In this document: positions 55,568 through 64,000 of the stretch, piece by piece
Position numbering within the stretch: the first letter of the stretch is position 1
Layout of the letters: each line of letters opens with the position of its first letter
DNA from: Pseudevernia furfuracea
Lineage: Eukaryota > Ascomycota > Lecanoromycetes > Lecanorales > Parmeliaceae
NCBI GenBank assembly: GCA_022315425.1
Contig: JAIUPT010000037.1
Coordinates: 248,001 to 312,000 of the forward strand
DNA: 64,000 nt
Direction of reading: 5' to 3'
The notes under the pieces: model-generated
Databases searched by the model: none
What the model saw: only the letters and a program-made list of their open reading frames with translations
What the model was told of the DNA's origin: nothing
Made by a program: the position numbers and the translations under genes

Positions 55568-56289
55568 ATGCTGTCCCTTACTTTCCTGTTTACCTCGCTC
55601 GTCCTGAGCTTTGCCGCCGCGCAGACCAACACCACTTTCAATGCCAACTCTGTCGATTTGACTACCAAAAGTAGGCTAATTCACTTCGAGTTTTACTCTT
55701 GTCTACAGTGCCAATGCTGACTTGGAACCTAGATCAATGGTGTCAAGGCGAGACGGCCAATTGCCCAACATTATGTGGTGGAATGGCACAGACCAAAGCT
55801 AACTCTTGCACTGGCGTAAGTAATAGATATGATTCTTCTGAGCTGCAGCATCACCACCAATTTCACCATCGCCAACGCTCTCATTCTCCCAGTTCCAAAT
55901 CCATTGTCCAATCCCAAATCGCTTCGGCTAATAAACCCTTCTAGTCCTCCCTCGATTTCACTTGCACCTGCGCCAACGGCACAGGCCCTTCAAACATAGC
56001 CGCATACCAAGGCACCCTTCCCAACTTCATCTGCGAAGCCACGTTCGCCCAATGCCGTATCGCCAACCCCGGCTCTGAAGCCTGCAAAACCTGCGGCACC
56101 CTCATGCCTAGCGACGTCCCAGCCGTCACTTCCACCTCGTCCGCTGCAGCTACTTCTTCGACTGGCACGGCCACCACAACCAGTGCGAGCACCACGGCTT
56201 CAGCACAAAGCAAAAGCGGTGCTGGGAGAGTCGAGGCGATGGGAGGCGTGATTGGTGGTGCTATTGGGCTTGCTGCTGTTATGCTGTAA
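55568..56289 (+). CDS. Secreted GPI-anchored Cys-rich protein, DUF7707-type
   Basis: Cell-wall or membrane-anchored surface protein of unknown role. Three exons: 55568-55670, 55733-55815 and 55945-56289 (introns 62 and 129 nt); 176 aa. The signal peptide is residues 1-19 (MLSLTFLFTSLVLSFAAA, cut before QTN). The cysteine domain follows with QWCQGETANCPTLCGGM, SLDFTCACANGTGPSNIAAY and LPNFICEATFAQCRIANPG; 10 Cys in all suggest disulfide pairs. A Ser/Thr/Ala stalk (about 125-155) leads to a hydrophobic C-terminus (AMGGVIGGAIGLAAVML), a GPI-attachment signal. The pattern fits the fungal family I know as DUF7707. Confidence 0.85.
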
Positions 56290-56950
56290 GAATATTCGAA
56301 GGAAGAGCTGGGTGTGAAGGGTGGTTCGATTTCTGGTGGTATTCATTAGGGCGGAAGAATACACCGTGGTGTTGGTGCTGTGACTGTAATGTGTACGCGA
56401 TAGTGGATCGAGCGTTCTTGTGTCTGGCGAATCAGCATCTCTTATGCGCATTGAGCGGTAACATCTTATGCGGTGGCTCTACGCTTCGGGGAAAAGCATA
56501 ATTAGACACGCAGTCTTGCAGTGGTAGTGCGAGGTTTCGATTCTTGTATCCATCCCACTTGCATTAGCTGGTCTCAATACATACAACTCAACGTTGCTTT
56601 TGTGTTTACAAAGATGCCCGGGTCCGCCGCCCAAAATCGGCTCTCTCTCGATCCAAGCATCAGCAAAGACCGTCTTGCAGAGGCGACTTCCAGGGGTTTG
56701 TGACCATTTCAATTGCACGTCAAAATTTCACGTCAGATTTGGGTATCAACACGGAGCAATATGTCTCCTCTGTTCTAAAGGGAAAAGAGTTATAAACGGC
56801 GCGACTTTGTCGAACCTTCGAGGGTCTTTTTCTTTTTCAGGCACCTTGCCTGCTCTAACAACCGCTGTCTCTCAAACGCAGGTACGGACAGCTCCGATTT
56901 CAGCACATCTCCACCTACCGAGACGTGATCGAATCCCATCTTTCACCACC
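56290..56950. other. Convergent intergenic space, no gene seen
   Basis: Between the 3' ends of the GPI-protein and U2SURP genes; frames here overlap without family resemblance. Confidence 0.6.
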
Positions 56951-59416
56951 TCACTCGCTGTCAGAATCCGCAAACATATCTGCCGCTTTCGGCCTACGCG
57001 TCCGTGCGGCCGCGGCGGGCGACGCAGCTTTCCGAGCTTCTGGGCCGGGTCCTCTGCCCAGTCTCGCAGCAATGGAAGCGGCCAATGCCTCCCGCCTTGA
57101 CAGCTCCGCCGTAGGCTGTTCCCCTGCTTCTCTCGCTCCAGGAACACTGGGTTGATCGTCATCCGAATCAACCATGGGCTCGCCATCAACATCCTCATCT
57201 TCCATCGGCTCGCCATCTAACTCTCCGTCATCCTCAGCCATCGGTTCGCCATCCACATCCATCTTATCCTCCTCCTCCTCCGCCCGCTTCGCCATCTCTG
57301 CCTCCCTCTCCGCCATCCTCTCATCCACCGTCTTCCACCTACTTTTCGCCTTCTCCGCCGCTTTCTCCGCCTCCTCACTCGCCTTCTTCGCCGCCTCCTC
57401 CTGCTTCGTAAGCGGCGGATTTGCGAAGACGCTACCGAAGTGCTCCTGACTCGCTTGCGGAAAGACACACCAGCCTTCCCATAGCGCTAAAACGCTTTGG
57501 ACGCTACGTTTCCATTTCTCAGCACGCAGACGGCCCCAGTTCATGCGTTTATCTAGGCGACCCAGATGTTCGAAAGTCTTGTGGCGTTTCAGGGCGGCTT
57601 CGAATAGTTGGCGGTAGCGCCAGGCGTGGCGGACGCCGGAGGTGGAGCTGGAGGAGAGGATGTCGGAGATTAGGTAGAGAGCTATCATTTTGGCAGGGGA
57701 AAGGTCCTCTCTGTCTCTCTCCATCGTTGAAGGGTTCGGTGTGTTTTCCGCGGGTGTATCGTCGTCTTTTTCTTCGTTTGGGGGCTTGCGGTCTGAATTG
57801 GCGCTGGTAAAAGCAAAGGGCTTTTGTACGTTCGATACGATCATCTGGACTACTTCTGCGGCGCCTTCGCCGGCGTGCTGGATTGCAAAAGCCGTTACGC
57901 GAGCCACGTCGCCTCGGCGAAGCTTGGCGTTTGTTATGGGAAGTCTTGCGAGGAGGTGGGTAAGTTTCGCTTTTTGAAACGGGTTGAGGTAGGCTTCGCT
58001 GTCGGCATCTAGGCTAGGTCCATCGGGTGGGGGTGCTCCTCCGTGGTGGTAAGCATATCGTCTTCGTCCTTCGTCTCCAGAGTCTTCGTCTTCAGACGAG
58101 TCGTAGTCTGAGTCTGAGACGAATTCTTCAAGGCGGGTCACGTACTCGAAGGGCAAGCCTCTTTCTGGTATGGCCCATGCTGCTCCACCTTCAAATATGT
58201 GCTGTGAAGACGAGAAGTTGCGCCCTTTTCGTCTTGATGCTCCCGTAAGGACGTCCCACAGTCGCCAGCGATAATACACACCGCCAGTACTACGAGAGTC
58301 CCACAACCATGCCCATTTCTCGTCGGTTTGTACATCCTTTCGACTCATAAGGAGAGCCTCAAACTCAGGGCCGTGGGTCAGTAGCGCCTCCAGGGTCTTG
58401 TGTATAAGCTTGAGCTGCTTAAGATCTCCTGGCGGATTTACATTAACTTGAACTTGAGGAGCGCTTCTCGCGTATTGTGCTGAATTGTACGATGACGGTG
58501 GAGCAAACCCGCCGCGATGTCCACCTGGGGGTGCTCTAGCCAAACTGGGAGGTGGTATAGGACATGCACCAAATGGGAGAGAGGATGTTGAAGACGAGAG
58601 GCCCAGCGATGGCGTATCTAAGCCTACCGAAGCCGATGATAAATGCCGCGAAAGCGATAGATAGAAGCCACGGCCCATGTATCTGTTCTGCAGACTGCTA
58701 ACAGCGGTATCAATGTCGAGCGCAGGGGTGTCTTTGGCCAGAGTAACGACTGCTAATGAGGACTTCCGTTCCATTGTACCGGGCCCAGAGGGAGGCAATA
58801 TTCGTACCCCGTCCACTGTCAGGTTTGGGGGCAGTATAGCCTTGATTGCGGCAGGCGAAGTGCCTGGCGGCAGAGATGAAAGACGAAGTGTAGGCTTTGG
58901 TATAATCCTTTCTTGCGTCCTCGTACGACTGCCCGTGTCCTCGTCGTCTGAGTGCTGTAAAGCAGTCTTGGGGTCTGCTGGACCTTCCCTAGCATCTTCG
59001 AAAGCGAACAACCCTTCCCTTTGCGTAGGTGGTGATCCATCGTAAGCTCTTTTGCGTGATAATGATGTCGGAGGTGGTCCTAGACTGCCTGGTCCACTAC
59101 CACGTCCTCCACCCAAGCCACCCCTGCCAGAAGTTCCAGCAGGTGGTCCAGAATAGTGTCTCTTTCCAGGTCCAGTAAATCCTCCTCGATCTCCAAAGCC
59201 TCCTCCTCTTGCAGGCCCACCAGTTGTTCCCACTCCAATCTCTTCATCATCAAATGATTTCACAAAATCCTCATATACAGCTGCTGTTTCTTCCTGCTCT
59301 CTTTGACGCTTTGCTTCGGCTTCGGCTTTCTGCTTTTCGAAAATCGACTTTTTGGTCGGCGCTGTAAGTTTATTGCTAATGTCTGGGAACTCTTTGATTT
59401 TGGAGTCCTTTGCCAT
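56951..59416 (-). CDS. U2 snRNP-associated SURP-motif protein (SR140/U2SURP-like)
   Basis: Pre-mRNA splicing factor associated with the U2 snRNP. Single exon, 821 aa from MAKDSKIKEFPDIS (an upstream ATG at 59452 would add 12 residues). In order: the SR140-type N-terminus (FEKQKAEAEAKRQ, AAVYEDFVKSFDDEE); Gly-rich linker; RRM-like region (TLRLSSLPPGTSPAAIKAIL to YMGRGFYLSLSRHL); SURP module (LKLIHKTLEALLTHGPEFEA, YYRWRLWDVL); CID-like helical domain (AYLNPFQKAKLTHLLARLPI, MNWGRLRAEKW); Glu/Lys/Ala-rich coiled coil; and an acidic tail with three DGEPM copies. Divergent from the gene at 59650. Confidence 0.9.
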   Translation of the reverse strand: MAKDSKIKEFPDISNKLTAPTKKSIFEKQKAEAEAKRQREQEETAAVYEDFVKSFDDEEIGVGTTGGPARGGGFGDRGGFTGPGKRHYSGPPAGTSGRGGLGGGRGSGPGSLGPPPTSLSRKRAYDGSPPTQREGLFAFEDAREGPADPKTALQHSDDEDTGSRTRTQERIIPKPTLRLSSLPPGTSPAAIKAILPPNLTVDGVRILPPSGPGTMERKSSLAVVTLAKDTPALDIDTAVSSLQNRYMGRGFYLSLSRHLSSASVGLDTPSLGLSSSTSSLPFGACPIPPPSLARAPPGGHRGGFAPPSSYNSAQYARSAPQVQVNVNPPGDLKQLKLIHKTLEALLTHGPEFEALLMSRKDVQTDEKWAWLWDSRSTGGVYYRWRLWDVLTGASRRKGRNFSSSQHIFEGGAAWAIPERGLPFEYVTRLEEFVSDSDYDSSEDEDSGDEGRRRYAYHHGGAPPPDGPSLDADSEAYLNPFQKAKLTHLLARLPITNAKLRRGDVARVTAFAIQHAGEGAAEVVQMIVSNVQKPFAFTSANSDRKPPNEEKDDDTPAENTPNPSTMERDREDLSPAKMIALYLISDILSSSSTSGVRHAWRYRQLFEAALKRHKTFEHLGRLDKRMNWGRLRAEKWKRSVQSVLALWEGWCVFPQASQEHFGSVFANPPLTKQEEAAKKASEEAEKAAEKAKSRWKTVDERMAEREAEMAKRAEEEEDKMDVDGEPMAEDDGELDGEPMEDEDVDGEPMVDSDDDQPSVPGAREAGEQPTAELSRREALAASIAARLGRGPGPEARKAASPAAAARTRRPKAADMFADSDSE

Positions 59417-59649
59417 TGTGAGGTGGGTTTGTAAAGGAGCACTGAAGGTCACAATGGCAATAATAGTCGCAACGTCAGTGTAGTGAGTGATCAGTCAGAC
59501 GTTGCTTCATAGTGTGGGCCTGCCGGCTTTAATGAGTCAAGTCCGTGAAGTCAGTGTAACGCTAAGGTACTCTCTAGATGGAGCTGCTCTCACATTTCGG
59601 CTCTCCTTTCTCTCGATATAGGAGATCTGTCTTTCCATGACAAGCCGAG
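59417..59649. promoter_or_regulatory. Short divergent promoter (233 bp)
   Basis: The start codons of the U2SURP-like gene (minus) and the gene at 59650 (plus) are 233 bp apart, so their promoters must overlap. No specific element recognised. Confidence 0.55.
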
Positions 59650-60862
59650 ATGACTACAAAAAATGAGATTCAGGCGATGTTACGATTTCTCTCTCAAGAT
59701 GCGAAAATACCACTTCCAATCGCTATGAGCAAGGTCAAGGAGCTACAGAGCGCCAATCTCATAAGGTGAGAGCAGCCTCTCTAGCTCTGGTCCAATGTTA
59801 AGATAAGTTGACCTCTGGTCCAGCTCAGGCTCTCTTGCAAAGTCGTCTATTACAGCTATCCAGGCTATATTTACAGATGAGAAGCTCGCAAAGCAAGTCT
59901 TGAGTGCTGCCAAAAGAGTCACTAGGAAGAGAGGGTTAGAACCTGGAGAGGCTTCTTCTGAGTCACTGGCCAAGCGCAAAAAGACCGTGTCCATGGGAGA
60001 CGCTGCTACTCCAGCTGCTATCGAAGAGTCCCTGGCACTCCCTGAATCCAATGCTGACGAGGAAGAGCTGGCAAAGACGATTCTACACACCAATCGAGCC
60101 CCACTTTTCTTGGCATTTGCGACCAAACTACTGGAATTTACAATGCCATCCCAGCCGTTATCTTCCCGACTAAGCCTGGCTCAAGCAGTCGTAAGTATGA
60201 ATGCGAGGACAAAGGCCCTCAGCTTGGGCATAGAGAAGGGGACTAGTGCTGAAGACGATGGCTGGGGTCAAGGGCAGCCGAAAATCCGCGTAATGGGAAG
60301 GGATATTAGGGTTATGAAGAGATGGGGTTACGAGTGGAAGGGCAAATCCGAGGAAGGGGCCAAAAATCCGACAGCGGAGAGCTCGGATGCTATGGACAGC
60401 CAAAAAACACTGAAGCAAGAGGGCGATACAGATGATGAGCCAGCACTGTGGGGACTTGACCTCGAGGCTTTGCGTTCCTCCAATGGTCCGCTGGTCTCCG
60501 GTGCGCAGGGTGCGCAAGGTGCCAATGTTTGCGGATTGCCCGTCTACACTGCCCAATCTGCAAGAGCGTATCTGCTTAAGTCGTTTGCCTCGGTACCGTC
60601 TCCAACGGATGATCCATCGCCGCCAAAGAAACAGCCAGCAACCGTGCTAAAAGCCGAAAAAGAACGGAACCTAGGTCTCGTTCTACGGGCATTGGATTTA
60701 GTTTTCCAATCATGGACAATCCTAAGTCGCGAAGAGCTCGACAGGAGAGCCTGGGCTTGGTATGTAGCCGTCAGACCGGAAGTCGAGAATGGCGTTGCGG
60801 GGTGGGGAGGGAAGGGAGAGGTAAAGCTTTCTCAGATTCTGAACTTGCGAAGAAAGGTCTAG
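59650..60862 (+). CDS. Conserved-looking protein of unknown function
   Basis: Two exons (59650-59765 and 59824-60862; 58-nt intron), 384 aa. The acceptor at 59821-59823 is chosen because it alone keeps the frame. The N-terminal ~70 residues look like a small helical domain (MLRFLSQDAKIPLPIAMSKV, LAKQVLSAAKRVTRKR), followed by basic KRKK. The middle holds KIRVMGRDIRVMKRWGYEWK and an acidic linker. The C-terminal ~90 residues are a helical, Trp-rich block (LGLVLRALDLVFQSWTIL, ELDRRAWAWYVAVRPEVENG). No membrane segment or signal peptide; probably nuclear or cytosolic. I do not recognise the family. Confidence 0.8.
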
Positions 60863-62231
60863 GCCAGCTAAAAGACAGCAATTGGAGACGCTCTGCATCT
60901 GGGCAAACCACCAGAACGGTGAGGTTCTCGACATGATTGGAGGATAATCCGAGGCTTCTACTCCGTACATTAGGTCCAAGCCCAATCCCAAGCGCTCTTG
61001 CGCTAGATGTTCTCACTTTCTGCGTTCTGTTTGACAGCGGTAAGAATCTGTTCTTGCGCTGCCGTTCTATGCGAACATTAATTTAGTGCCCATATTCCCC
61101 ATCTGAGCTCAGCAATCAAGGCGTTGCAACTTCTTTGTCAACTTCTAGGTCAGAGATTTTAAGCCGTGACCCTCTGACACTGTTGAGTCACTCTTTCACG
61201 ATGAAGCTCCAATCCTCTATGGCGATTTACATCCACCATCTCTCTTCGACTCATGCTACTCCGTTACCTCGGTCACACAGGCAGTCTGAAAAGGTTATCG
61301 AATATATCTTTCAACAGCCGGAAAGAGGAACCGAGTATATCCTTCGACGTGCTGCATTGTTACTGTGGGTTCCATAGACGACGACGTTATTCTTGGACGA
61401 TGTATGCTATTGATGGAATTTTGTTTCCATGAGAGGAGTGATACCGCACTGTGAATGAGCGTATGTCCATGGATAATGCAGTGTATTATCCATATAGGTC
61501 TGATATCCACGAATGAGATGCAACAGACGCCAGACGTACGAAACGTTAAACAAGACCGATAACAGAGAGTGACAAGCCAGAAGGGAGCCAAAGATGTCAA
61601 CATGGTGATGTAGCATGGCCTATCAATGATCAGAGCAAGTAGTCTTACGAGTTTAAACAGCTAAAGAGTTGTGATGAATTGGCGCCTCAGACGCGGGGTG
61701 ATGTCGCCGTATTAATTGGACCTTACTGCGTAGGGGATGCGTAATATGACTGTCATTTGATCCTAACGGAGCGTATGACCTGACAAACAGTAGTGCTAAC
61801 CTTATATGATAAACAGCTAGCTTTTTTTGGTGCGATTTGCGAAAGATTGACGTTATATATCCACAGCGCGATACGGTAGTTATCACTAGTTTTTACTTGT
61901 TTCTTTGTTTCTGTATACTCGATTTGAATAGCTTACAGCTTCAAAAATCACTGAATTTCACTATTTTCTCTACTTTTACCCTTCGCACCTTGCTAGAAGC
62001 CTTGTACAGTGCAGTCGTTTGGCTTGTGATGACGGTCAATCGACGAGACTGAGAGAGGTCTGACGTGACGTCAAGTATCACCTAACAAATCCACATCCTT
62101 ATAATGCTGTGTATTAATTCGGCTTCTTAAAGGCACCTGTTGCTAATTTCTGTGCTTAGAAGAGATAAAAAAAGATTTAGGTTTGATTGTTGACTTGGTT
62201 GAACTTCTTACGAGTACTTGTCGGCGCCATC
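60863..62231. other. 1.4-kb intergenic stretch, no gene supported
   Basis: Short frames at 61135-61377 and 61295-61603 have no family match or splice partners. AT-rich toward 61800-62180. Confidence 0.6.
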
Positions 62232-63440
62232 ATGTCCGCGCATCTATTCAACATCACCTCGCACATCATCCCTGCATCTCACATTCGAGGCTTCAGCAGG
62301 GGAATTCAAGACGAACAAAACGGCCATTTACGCTTATCGCTAAAACACTATCTTCCCAAAGGGCGAGAAGCAAAACCAGGAGACCCCACGTTAATCCTTG
62401 CTCACGGCATCGGCTCCTCCAAAGAATCTTACGAGCCATTCCTCGACGAACTTCTCGCCTACCTGCCAATCCGCGGAGCCTGGGCATGCGACGTGAGCAA
62501 TCATGGCGAGTCATACTTACTCAATGAAGACATCATAGGCAACGAACCGCACTGGCTCGACAGCGCCAGGGATATGCTCCACATGGTTAATACATTTGCA
62601 GCCCAGATGCCTCCTCCAATCTACGGAATCGGCCAATCGTGGGGCTGTAACAACATAGTTTATATGTCCCACTTCCACCAACGGCTGTTCGCAGGCATGA
62701 CACTGATTGAGCCCGTTTTTGGAACCGGATTCCGGTTCCAATCAAATGTAGCCAAAAGGCCTGCAGAGGACTCTCAGCATCGCATCGCCCTTCTGGCCAA
62801 ACGAAGGGATACGTGGGCATCTCGCGAAGAAGCAGCGGCCAAGCTGCGCGCGACTCCTTACTACGCCGTCTTCGATCCTCGCGTGTTCGAGCGTGTGGTC
62901 AAGTACGACTTGCGGGACATGCCGACGCAGCAGCACCCGTATGCGGTGACCTTGACGACCCCCAAAGCCCAAGAAGTGTACAATTACGCGCGGCCGGACC
63001 CACCCTTCCCGGGTTATGAGGCGGCACCAGACCACAAGACCCGGCCCGACGACACTGTCGTGGTTCCAGGCTTCTATAAGGGTGAAGTCAAGCACTCGAA
63101 GCGCATTCTACATCACATCCAGCCGCCGCTCTTGTTGCTGTGGGGTAGTGAGTCCGACATTGGCAATTCTGCATATGCTCAGACAGTGGTTGACCAAGCC
63201 GGACTCGGAGATGAAGGGAATGGTGGCGTCGCCTCTGGTAAAGTACAGTCGAAGTACGTGAAGGGGGCTTATCATGCTATTCACTTGGAAATGCCTGGGA
63301 AAGTTGCCGAAGAGATTAGCGAATGGCTGGAAAAGGAGCTGGAAACGTGGCACGAGAAGACGAGAAAGAAAGAGCAGCAGCCGTCTTTTAACCCTGGCGT
63401 ATTGAACCCGCTCTGGCTTGAGAGGCTGTCTAAGCTCTGA
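62232..63440 (+). CDS. Peroxisomal alpha/beta hydrolase, AKT2-like family
   Basis: Alpha/beta-hydrolase with a type-1 peroxisomal signal: the protein ends LERLSKL. Single exon, 402 aa from MSAHLFNITSHIIPASHIRG (frame open further upstream, but this ATG fits the domain start). Oxyanion segment LILAHGIGSSKESYEPFLDE, nucleophile elbow GIGQSWGCN with Ser136, a late acidic segment LWGSESDIGN and catalytic His in AYHAIHLEMPGK. The layout matches the family that includes Alternaria AKT2-type peroxisomal hydrolases, whose members also occur widely outside toxin clusters. No polyketide, peptide-synthase or other cluster genes lie nearby, so a housekeeping or catabolic peroxisomal role is at least as likely. 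Confidence 0.87.
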   Translation: MSAHLFNITSHIIPASHIRGFSRGIQDEQNGHLRLSLKHYLPKGREAKPGDPTLILAHGIGSSKESYEPFLDELLAYLPIRGAWACDVSNHGESYLLNEDIIGNEPHWLDSARDMLHMVNTFAAQMPPPIYGIGQSWGCNNIVYMSHFHQRLFAGMTLIEPVFGTGFRFQSNVAKRPAEDSQHRIALLAKRRDTWASREEAAAKLRATPYYAVFDPRVFERVVKYDLRDMPTQQHPYAVTLTTPKAQEVYNYARPDPPFPGYEAAPDHKTRPDDTVVVPGFYKGEVKHSKRILHHIQPPLLLLWGSESDIGNSAYAQTVVDQAGLGDEGNGGVASGKVQSKYVKGAYHAIHLEMPGKVAEEISEWLEKELETWHEKTRKKEQQPSFNPGVLNPLWLERLSKL

Positions 63441-63848
63441 CATAGCACGCACATGGCCAATGTCTTGTGCTTGGAGAGGCATTATAGCAATCAAAGCAAT
63501 CAATTATCCTACAAGTCCTCCTTTGCTTATTATACATGGGCTAGCATGACTGCTCTTCTGTCTCTTCTGTCTTTCTGTCTCTTCAGTCATGGTAGCTATC
63601 ATTGGTGGACCGCCCACAAGTCATGGGTCTGATCAAAAGCAACACCACAAAGCCAGCTTATCACCTTTCGTCTCACCCTACATACATGTGGGCAGATGAT
63701 GATGAATGATGGAATAAAGCACAAACACCCCCTGTCATAGCCCGGGTCTCCGTTCGCCTTCGCTTTTGCAATCGTCAAACTCCACTATTATAGATAGCCT
63801 GCGTGTGCCCGTATGTCATGTCCACAGTACGCCTTGCCAGCGCCTCAT
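63441..63848. other. Convergent intergenic space, no gene seen
   Basis: Between the 3' ends of the hydrolase and of the partial gene at the right edge; includes a TCTTCTGTC repeat near 63554-63580. Confidence 0.6.
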
Positions 63849-64000
63849 TTATATGTGCTGAGTAAATTGATCACCCCAATGCTCTCGCTCTTGCGCCGAA
63901 TGCGAAAAGCGTTCACACATAGTCCGAATCTAGAACAGAATGTTAGCACCAATCTGTAGAAAATCGTATATAGAGATTTACCAACGGTGTCGCTTTGATG
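63849..64000 (-). CDS. C-terminal end of a gene running off the right edge
   Basis: The minus strand shows an exon from the edge ending in IKATPL, a 52-nt intron (63930-63981; GTAAAT...TTCTAG), and a last exon of 27 codons, stop included (63849-63929), reading IRTMCERFSHSAQEREHWG and ending FTQHI. Frame and splice sites agree. Too little is present to name it. Confidence 0.5.

Overview
This is nuclear DNA of a filamentous ascomycete (Pezizomycotina). Genes carry many short GT-AG introns (about 45-100 nt). Families include Zn2Cys6 regulators, Aim21, Tvp18, a GDS1-domain protein and a GPI-anchored DUF7707-type protein. A pogo/Fot1-like transposon carries Trp-to-stop changes of the kind left by RIP (repeat-induced point mutation). 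A leotiomycete is possible, but I cannot place it below subphylum. There is no prokaryotic, viral or organellar sequence, and I found no convincing tRNA or rRNA.

Layout. Bases 1-12.8 kb are an accessory-like, decayed arm. It holds a HET-like relic, long C/G homopolymer runs, one intact MFS exporter, a dead pogo/Fot1-like element with perfect 39-bp inverted repeats and a solo LTR inside it, an SDR scrap, and remains of a repeat-containing surface-protein-like gene. From 12.8 to 21.3 kb come an Oms1-like methyltransferase and two divergently transcribed Zn2Cys6 regulators. One of these joins SAM, HMG-box, Zn2Cys6 and fungal-regulator domains in a single protein. A gene-free, repeat-rich gap follows (21.3-24.1 kb).

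From 24.1 to 34.9 kb are housekeeping genes: a GDS1-domain protein, an SR-type splicing factor with a 6-nt microexon and a 427-nt intron, ETF-ubiquinone oxidoreductase, and Aim21. From 35.9 to 38.6 kb is a second small graveyard with an O-methyltransferase relic and a rhodopsin-domain (Pth11-like) receptor relic. From 39.7 to 64 kb is a mostly intact core block: Tvp18, NTF2, an HSL-type esterase, a HAD hydrolase, HMG-CoA synthase, a single-pass membrane protein, a nuclear-looking protein, a DUF7707-type GPI protein, U2SURP/SR140, an unrecognised protein, a peroxisomal (SKL-ending) alpha/beta hydrolase, and the 3' end of another gene.

How they fit together. The genes are not one pathway. Two serve splicing (SR protein, U2SURP), two serve mitochondria (ETF-QO, Oms1-like), one starts sterol and isoprenoid synthesis (HMG-CoA synthase), and two serve trafficking (Tvp18, NTF2). 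Gene models were built by hand from splice sites. Summed exon lengths divide by three in every spliced model, which supports the exon choices. Family names rest on remembered motifs, not on searches.
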